Below are positions 5,658 to 8,328 of a stretch of DNA of 8,328 nt, piece by piece. The DNA comes from Candidatus Saccharimonadota bacterium. Its GTDB lineage: Bacteria; Patescibacteriota; Saccharimonadia; Saccharimonadales; Saccharimonadaceae. The stretch is from positions 1 to 8,328 of the forward strand of contig DAIDJW010000025.1 in NCBI GenBank assembly GCA_027451185.1. The letters are read 5' to 3'. A program made the position numbers and the translations under genes. Each line of letters opens with the position of its first letter. Position 1 is the first letter of the stretch. The notes beneath the pieces are model-generated. The model was not told the DNA's origin and made no database searches. It saw only the letters and a list, made by a program, of their open reading frames with translations.

Positions 5658-7280
5658 TTAAATGACACGGTTAACTTCGTCGAGCGTGGTCTCGCCGCGC
5701 AGGGCCGCCAAAACGCCGCGCTCTAGCAATGTCACCATACCTTGCTCGCGCGCCGCTTTTTCAATTACCTCGGCATGTATATCCTCAGCATCACCACGAA
5801 TAAATTTTTGTATTGGTTCGGTCACAACTAACTGTTCCATAATCACCATGCGGCCTTTATAGCCGAACGGTGACTCCGGACCGACAACTGGTCGATAGAG
5901 CTTGAAGTTGCTAAGATCTGGCTTTTCAATTTGCGCCGGTAAATCTTTAAGTACCTCTTGGACCCACTTTTTGGTAGCCTCGTCTGGGTCATAAGCTTCT
6001 TTGGTGGCATCGTCTAAACGACGCACCAAACGCTGGGCCATGACTAAACGGATAGCCGAACTAAAGATTGGGTTGATGCCGATTAAATCAATCATGCGAC
6101 TAAAGGCGGCCGCGGAATTACTAGCGTGGAAGGTCGACAAGACCAGGTGGCCGGTAATTGATGCCTGAATGGCGGTCCGCGCCGTGTCGGCGTCGCGCAC
6201 CTCACCAATCATCACCACATCGGGGTCGAGTCGCAAAACGGCCCGTAGCTCGTCAGCAAAACTCTGGCCACCGGTTGTATCGACAGGAATCTGCGTAATG
6301 CCCGAAATGCCATATTCAATTGGGTCTTCTAGTGTTAAGATTTTGCGGTCGGTCGTGTTCAGGGCATTGATCATACTATAAAGCGTGGTTGACTTACCAC
6401 TACCGGTTGGTCCGACAACCAGCACCATACCCCGCGGATGACTCACGATATCATCGATTTCGCGGCGTTCAGCGTCGCTAATACCCAGCCGGTCTAAATT
6501 AAGCGCCGATTCATCAAAGTTAAACAACCTGAGCACGGCGTCTTGGCCATACATTGTCGGTACGGTTTCGACGCGTAGGTTAAGTAGGTGTGTTGAACCG
6601 TCGCGGGTGATTTCTTTTTGCATGTGGCCCGACTGCGGCGTCGTGGCGGCGGTCGAGATATTAGCGCGCGAGGCAAGGGCCCCTAAAATCACCCTATAAC
6701 GATCACTGCTGAGCTCGGCAACGGGGTGCAGGGCGCCATCAATACGCATACGCACTCGAATTTTGTCGCGCTGGTTTTCAATGTGGATGTCGCTTGCTCC
6801 AAGTTTGTCAGCCTGATCGACCAGAAAATCAAAAACTTCGTCGCTACTGACCGAGTTTAAGGTCTGACTAACCTGAGTAATAGTTTCACTATCGCCTTCT
6901 TGGGCGATTTCAATATCATTATAGACAGTCTTTACTGGCGGATCATAACGGTTAATCAAGACTTCGTAGCCGCCCTGGCTTATCAAAAAGAATCGAACCG
7001 ACTGCCCACGCTCGTTATAGCGCCTGGTTAGGTCGTTAATGAACGACTGAGGCGTCTGGGTTGTTACGCCAAATCGCCACGGCTCAGCCTCGTTGCCAGC
7101 GGCTAGCGGCACAATTCGGCTGGTGTGCATGGTATTGGCGTCGATGACGTTTTCGGCTAGTGGCAGGTTGGCGTCAATATTGCGGGTATCGAAATATTCA
7201 ATCCCCAAAATCGCCGCTCGTTGTTGAGTCGACTGCTCATCGCTATCGCGTCGTTGTTTTTGAATTTTATCCTCGTCCAT
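5658..7280 (-). CDS. pilB: Type IV pilus assembly ATPase, PilB/GspE family
   Basis: A 540-residue cytoplasmic hexameric ATPase that powers pilin polymerisation. The N-terminal T2SSE_N/MshEN-like region covers about residues 15-115, and a linker leads to the N2 domain with SDIHIE (163-168). The ATPase core has Walker A GPTGSGKST (290-298), the Asp box TLEDPIEY (316-323), Walker B DPDVVMIGEVRD (352-363) with catalytic E360, and the His box GHLVLSTFHASN (377-388). GYKGR (473-477) follows. The four-cysteine zinc motif normal between the His box and GYxGR in PilB/GspE is absent, and I find no cysteine in the whole protein. Extension-type PilB is favoured over PilT because of the large N-terminal region. 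A prepilin lies on the same strand about 5.5 kb downstream. The ATG at 7280 is supported by an extended -10 box 8 nt upstream. Confidence 0.95.
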   Translation of the reverse strand: MDEDKIQKQRRDSDEQSTQQRAAILGIEYFDTRNIDANLPLAENVIDANTMHTSRIVPLAAGNEAEPWRFGVTTQTPQSFINDLTRRYNERGQSVRFFLISQGGYEVLINRYDPPVKTVYNDIEIAQEGDSETITQVSQTLNSVSSDEVFDFLVDQADKLGASDIHIENQRDKIRVRMRIDGALHPVAELSSDRYRVILGALASRANISTAATTPQSGHMQKEITRDGSTHLLNLRVETVPTMYGQDAVLRLFNFDESALNLDRLGISDAERREIDDIVSHPRGMVLVVGPTGSGKSTTLYSMINALNTTDRKILTLEDPIEYGISGITQIPVDTTGGQSFADELRAVLRLDPDVVMIGEVRDADTARTAIQASITGHLVLSTFHASNSAAAFSRMIDLIGINPIFSSAIRLVMAQRLVRRLDDATKEAYDPDEATKKWVQEVLKDLPAQIEKPDLSNFKLYRPVVGPESPFGYKGRMVIMEQLVVTEPIQKFIRGDAEDIHAEVIEKAAREQGMVTLLERGVLAALRGETTLDEVNRVI

Positions 7281-7288
7281 TTATCATT

Positions 7289-7297
7289 AGTATAGCA
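7289..7297 (-). promoter_or_regulatory. Extended -10 promoter of pilB, predicted leaderless or nearly so
   Basis: On the minus strand, TGCTATACT gives an extended -10 (TGn at 7297-7295, TATACT at 7294-7289), 8 nt before the ATG at 7280. A TTGGTT at 7319-7314, 19 nt upstream, is a weak -35 candidate and lies in the outer arm of the adjacent palindrome. There is no Shine-Dalgarno sequence. Confidence 0.6.
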
Positions 7298-7312
7298 TAA
7301 GCGTAAAAGCTT

Positions 7313-7423
7313 AAACCAAGTAATCATCCTCTCGCTCGGCTGTCCTCGCGCCTTTAATTTCACGTCTCAGCGATGTAAATTAAAGGGCTGCGAGGCCTTC
7401 GCTCGGGGATAATTACTTGGTTT
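7313..7423. repeat. Large imperfect inverted repeat between the divergent pilB and methyltransferase genes
   Basis: Two arms of about 48 nt face each other around a 16-nt centre (7361-7376). Pairing from outside in: 7313-7324 with 7412-7423 (12 bp, AAACCAAGTAAT, perfect); 7326-7331 with 7405-7410 (ATCC/GGAT plus C/G, with one G-T); 7344-7349 with 7390-7395 (CCTCGC, perfect); 7351-7360 with 7377-7386 (CCTTTAATTT, perfect). The unpaired part between the second and third helices contains TCGCTCGG, which recurs as a direct copy at 7399-7406. The adjacent genes are transcribed away from it, so it is not a terminator for either. It could be a palindromic mobile element (REP/MITE-like) or a protein-binding site. 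Confidence 0.8.
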
Positions 7424-7427
7424 GCGC

Positions 7428-7433
7428 TATACT
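7428..7433 (+). promoter_or_regulatory. -10 box of the RNA methyltransferase gene, predicted leaderless
   Basis: TATACT ends 7 nt before the ATG at 7441. There is no Shine-Dalgarno sequence. The -35 position falls in the right arm of the palindrome and shows no good match. The -10 position favours ATG 7441 over an in-frame TTG at 7417, which would lie upstream of the predicted transcript start. Confidence 0.5.
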
Positions 7434-7440
7434 GTTATCA

Positions 7441-7938
7441 ATGCCTGAAATAATTGTCGTCGCTCATAATATCCGCTCAACCCATAACGTCGGCTCGATT
7501 TTTCGAACGGCCGAAGGTCTTGGAGTGTCGAAGATTATCCTTAGCGGTTACACACCCTACCCGGTTTTACCGAATGATCCGCGCCTGCCGCACATCTCGG
7601 CCAAATTAACTGACCAGATTCACAAAACTGCGCTTGGCGCCGAAGAATTAGTACCGTTTGACTACCAAGAGCAGCCCGACCTTGCGGCTCTCAAGCGCGG
7701 CGGCTATCGAATTGTCGGGCTAGAGCAAGACAGCCGATCTGTTATGTTGCCGGATTATGAGACACCCGACAAACTGGCGCTATTGCTTGGCGAAGAGGTG
7801 CACGGCTTAACCGACGAGTTGCGCGCCGCCTGCGATGATTTGATTGAAATACCGATGCGCGGCCAGAAAGAATCGTTTAACGTTAGCGTCGCAGCCGGCA
7901 TCGCTCTATACCACCTGGCACTTATCCACCATATGTAG
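7441..7938 (+). CDS. SpoU/TrmH-family RNA 2'-O-methyltransferase
   Basis: A 165-residue SPOUT-fold enzyme consisting of the catalytic domain only. The three SpoU motifs are present: NIRSTHNVGSIFRTAEGLG (10-28, with N16 and R22), LLLGEEVHGL (114-123) and IPMRGQKESFNVSVAAGIAL (137-156, with E144, S145 and N147). These form the trefoil knot that binds S-adenosylmethionine and place the catalytic Arg for 2'-O-ribose methylation of tRNA or rRNA. There is no N-terminal substrate-binding domain of the RlmB or TsnR kind, so the target nucleotide cannot be named. Start chosen at ATG 7441: it gives the normal family N-terminus, and a -10 box lies 7 nt before it. It is divergent from pilB and ends in TAG, followed by 183 bp without a gene. 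Confidence 0.92.
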   Translation: MPEIIVVAHNIRSTHNVGSIFRTAEGLGVSKIILSGYTPYPVLPNDPRLPHISAKLTDQIHKTALGAEELVPFDYQEQPDLAALKRGGYRIVGLEQDSRSVMLPDYETPDKLALLLGEEVHGLTDELRAACDDLIEIPMRGQKESFNVSVAAGIALYHLALIHHM

Positions 7939-7955
7939 CGTAGACTACTACATTC

Positions 7956-7996
7956 TAGGCTCAAAATGCTATTGCTTGAGCCCGACGGCGAGCCTA
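7956..7996 (+). other. Two mutually exclusive hairpins after the methyltransferase gene
   Basis: GGCTCAA (7958-7964) can pair with TTGAGCC (7976-7982), or TAGGCTC (7956-7962) can pair with GAGCCTA (7990-7996). Both use the same left arm. Neither is followed by a proper T-run on either strand, so it is at best a weak terminator for the methyltransferase transcript. Chance pairing cannot be excluded. Confidence 0.4.
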
Positions 7997-8045
7997 AAAT
8001 TAAGGCAGATTCACTAGTGGTAGTCGGTGAGCCGTTTACATAAGG

Positions 8046-8067
8046 CAGAGTTCCCGCAGAGTTCCCG
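8046..8067. repeat. Perfect 11-bp tandem repeat, two copies
   Basis: CAGAGTTCCCG at 8046-8056 is repeated at once at 8057-8067. It lies in the 183-bp gap before nrdH, within a possible long-range stem: GTGG and TCGG (8017-8020, 8024-8027) can pair with CCGA and CCAC (8065-8072) around a 3-nt bulge. It could be an operator or a simple duplication; no function can be read. Confidence 0.6.
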
Positions 8068-8105
8068 ACCACCGCTTGGCAATCTGGCTCCTGTCCATCC
8101 GCTAC

Positions 8106-8112
8106 AAGGAGG
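8106..8112 (+). promoter_or_regulatory. Strong ribosome binding site of nrdH
   Basis: AAGGAGG is a full Shine-Dalgarno sequence 9 nt before the ATG at 8122. It supports that start over the in-frame ATG at 8164, which has only a poorly placed AAGG. It is the strongest such site in the window. Confidence 0.8.
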
Positions 8113-8121
8113 TCGGTCGCC

Positions 8122-8328
8122 ATGACCACCCCAACGATTGATCAAGCAGAGGCCACCAAGGACATGGCGACTACGACCACTGCTGCTCGAACAGTCCACA
8201 TCACCGTCTACAGCAAGCCGTCCTGCGTCCAGTGCGGCGCCACCTACCGGGCACTCGACAAGCTCGGCTGCGACTACGACGTCATCGACATCACCGAAGA
8301 CCCCGATGCCCGTGACTACGTGATGTCC
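8122..8328 (+). CDS. nrdH: NrdH-type glutaredoxin, N-terminal part, runs off the right edge
   Basis: The first 69 codons of a thioredoxin-fold protein. After an N-terminal extension of about 23 residues rich in Thr and Ala, the sequence TVHITVYSKPSCVQCGATYR (24-43) carries the redox site CVQC (C35-C38) typical of NrdH, followed by ALDKLGCDYDVIDITEDPDA (44-63) and RDYVMS. NrdH supplies electrons from thioredoxin reductase to the class Ib ribonucleotide reductase NrdEF. Known actinobacterial NrdH proteins match this part closely and usually lack the N-terminal extension. By hand count the segment is about 60% GC, with 54 of 69 third positions G or C (41 of 45 from codon 25), whereas the first 20 codons of tsaC have 7 of 20. 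Together with the strong ribosome binding site this points to a foreign origin or an assembly join. nrdI/nrdE/nrdF, if present, lie outside the window. Confidence 0.88.
   Translation, partial: MTTPTIDQAEATKDMATTTTAARTVHITVYSKPSCVQCGATYRALDKLGCDYDVIDITEDPDARDYVMS

Noticed and set aside
7417..7440. Upstream in-frame TTG start for the RNA methyltransferase (8 extra residues)
   Set aside because: The -10 box at 7428-7433 lies inside that extension, and the family N-terminus begins at MPEIIVVAHNIR; ATG 7441 is better.
8017..8072. tRNA-like or riboswitch-like structure before nrdH
   Set aside because: The stem is short and bulged, there is no tRNA T-arm or anticodon arm pattern, and I could match no cobalamin or other riboswitch core.
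7755..8129. Minus-strand open frame of 124 codons over the methyltransferase end and the gap before nrdH
   Set aside because: It overlaps the conserved third SpoU motif on the opposite strand, has low-complexity Ser-rich sequence, and no ribosome binding site or domain.
1..8328. Recoded UGA (as in Absconditabacteria/Gracilibacteria)
   Set aside because: All complete proteins are full length without in-frame TGA, although no gene here happens to end in TGA; seven genes are too few to mean more.
1..8328. CRISPR array, insertion sequence, rRNA or tRNA gene
   Set aside because: No spaced direct repeats, transposase motifs or conserved RNA gene sequences were seen on either strand.

Overview
The window looks like a chromosomal stretch from a Candidatus Saccharibacteria (TM7, Patescibacteria/CPR) genome. 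This placement is an inference from several signs: a short type IV prepilin, a PilB-type ATPase without cysteines, a secreted HNH nuclease of the kind found in Saccharibacteria and Actinobacteria, an RNase HII fused to a YraN domain, and mixed base composition. No 16S rRNA or other phylogenetic marker confirms it apart from ribosomal protein L19. All complete genes read through under the standard code, with TAA or TAG stops.

Layout from left to right. On the minus strand lie the N-terminal part of a type IV prepilin (1-164, running off the left edge) and a membrane-anchored or secreted HNH nuclease (219-923). A 67-bp divergent promoter region separates them from a plus-strand pair, an M1 zinc aminopeptidase (991-3513) and TsaC (3516-4049). 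TsaC converges on, and overlaps by 9 nt, a minus-strand RNase HII-YraN fusion (4041-4976). Further minus-strand genes follow: ribosomal protein L19 (5043-5564), separated from the fusion by a clear terminator hairpin, and a PilB/GspE ATPase (5658-7280). A roughly 110-bp imperfect palindrome lies between pilB and a divergent SpoU/TrmH-family RNA methyltransferase (7441-7938). The last 207 bases are the start of an NrdH-type glutaredoxin whose GC-rich codon use differs from everything to its left.

Functionally there are two themes. The first is housekeeping: translation and tRNA/rRNA modification (L19, TsaC, SpoU methyltransferase), RNA-DNA hybrid removal (RNase HII) and peptide breakdown (M1 aminopeptidase). 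The second is the cell surface: prepilin, pilus assembly ATPase and an extracytoplasmic nuclease, which would fit pilus-driven attachment or DNA uptake in an epibiont that scavenges nucleotides. That last link is inference from proximity.

The most interesting signals are these. (1) Six genes have a -10 box 5-8 nt before the start codon, which predicts leaderless mRNAs, while the operon-internal tsaC has a Shine-Dalgarno sequence. (2) RNase HII and YraN are fused. (3) A large palindrome lies between two divergent promoters. (4) There is an abrupt change of composition and translation signals at the nrdH end, meaning either horizontal transfer from an actinobacterium or its phage, or an assembly join. 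I see no convincing undescribed multi-gene system.
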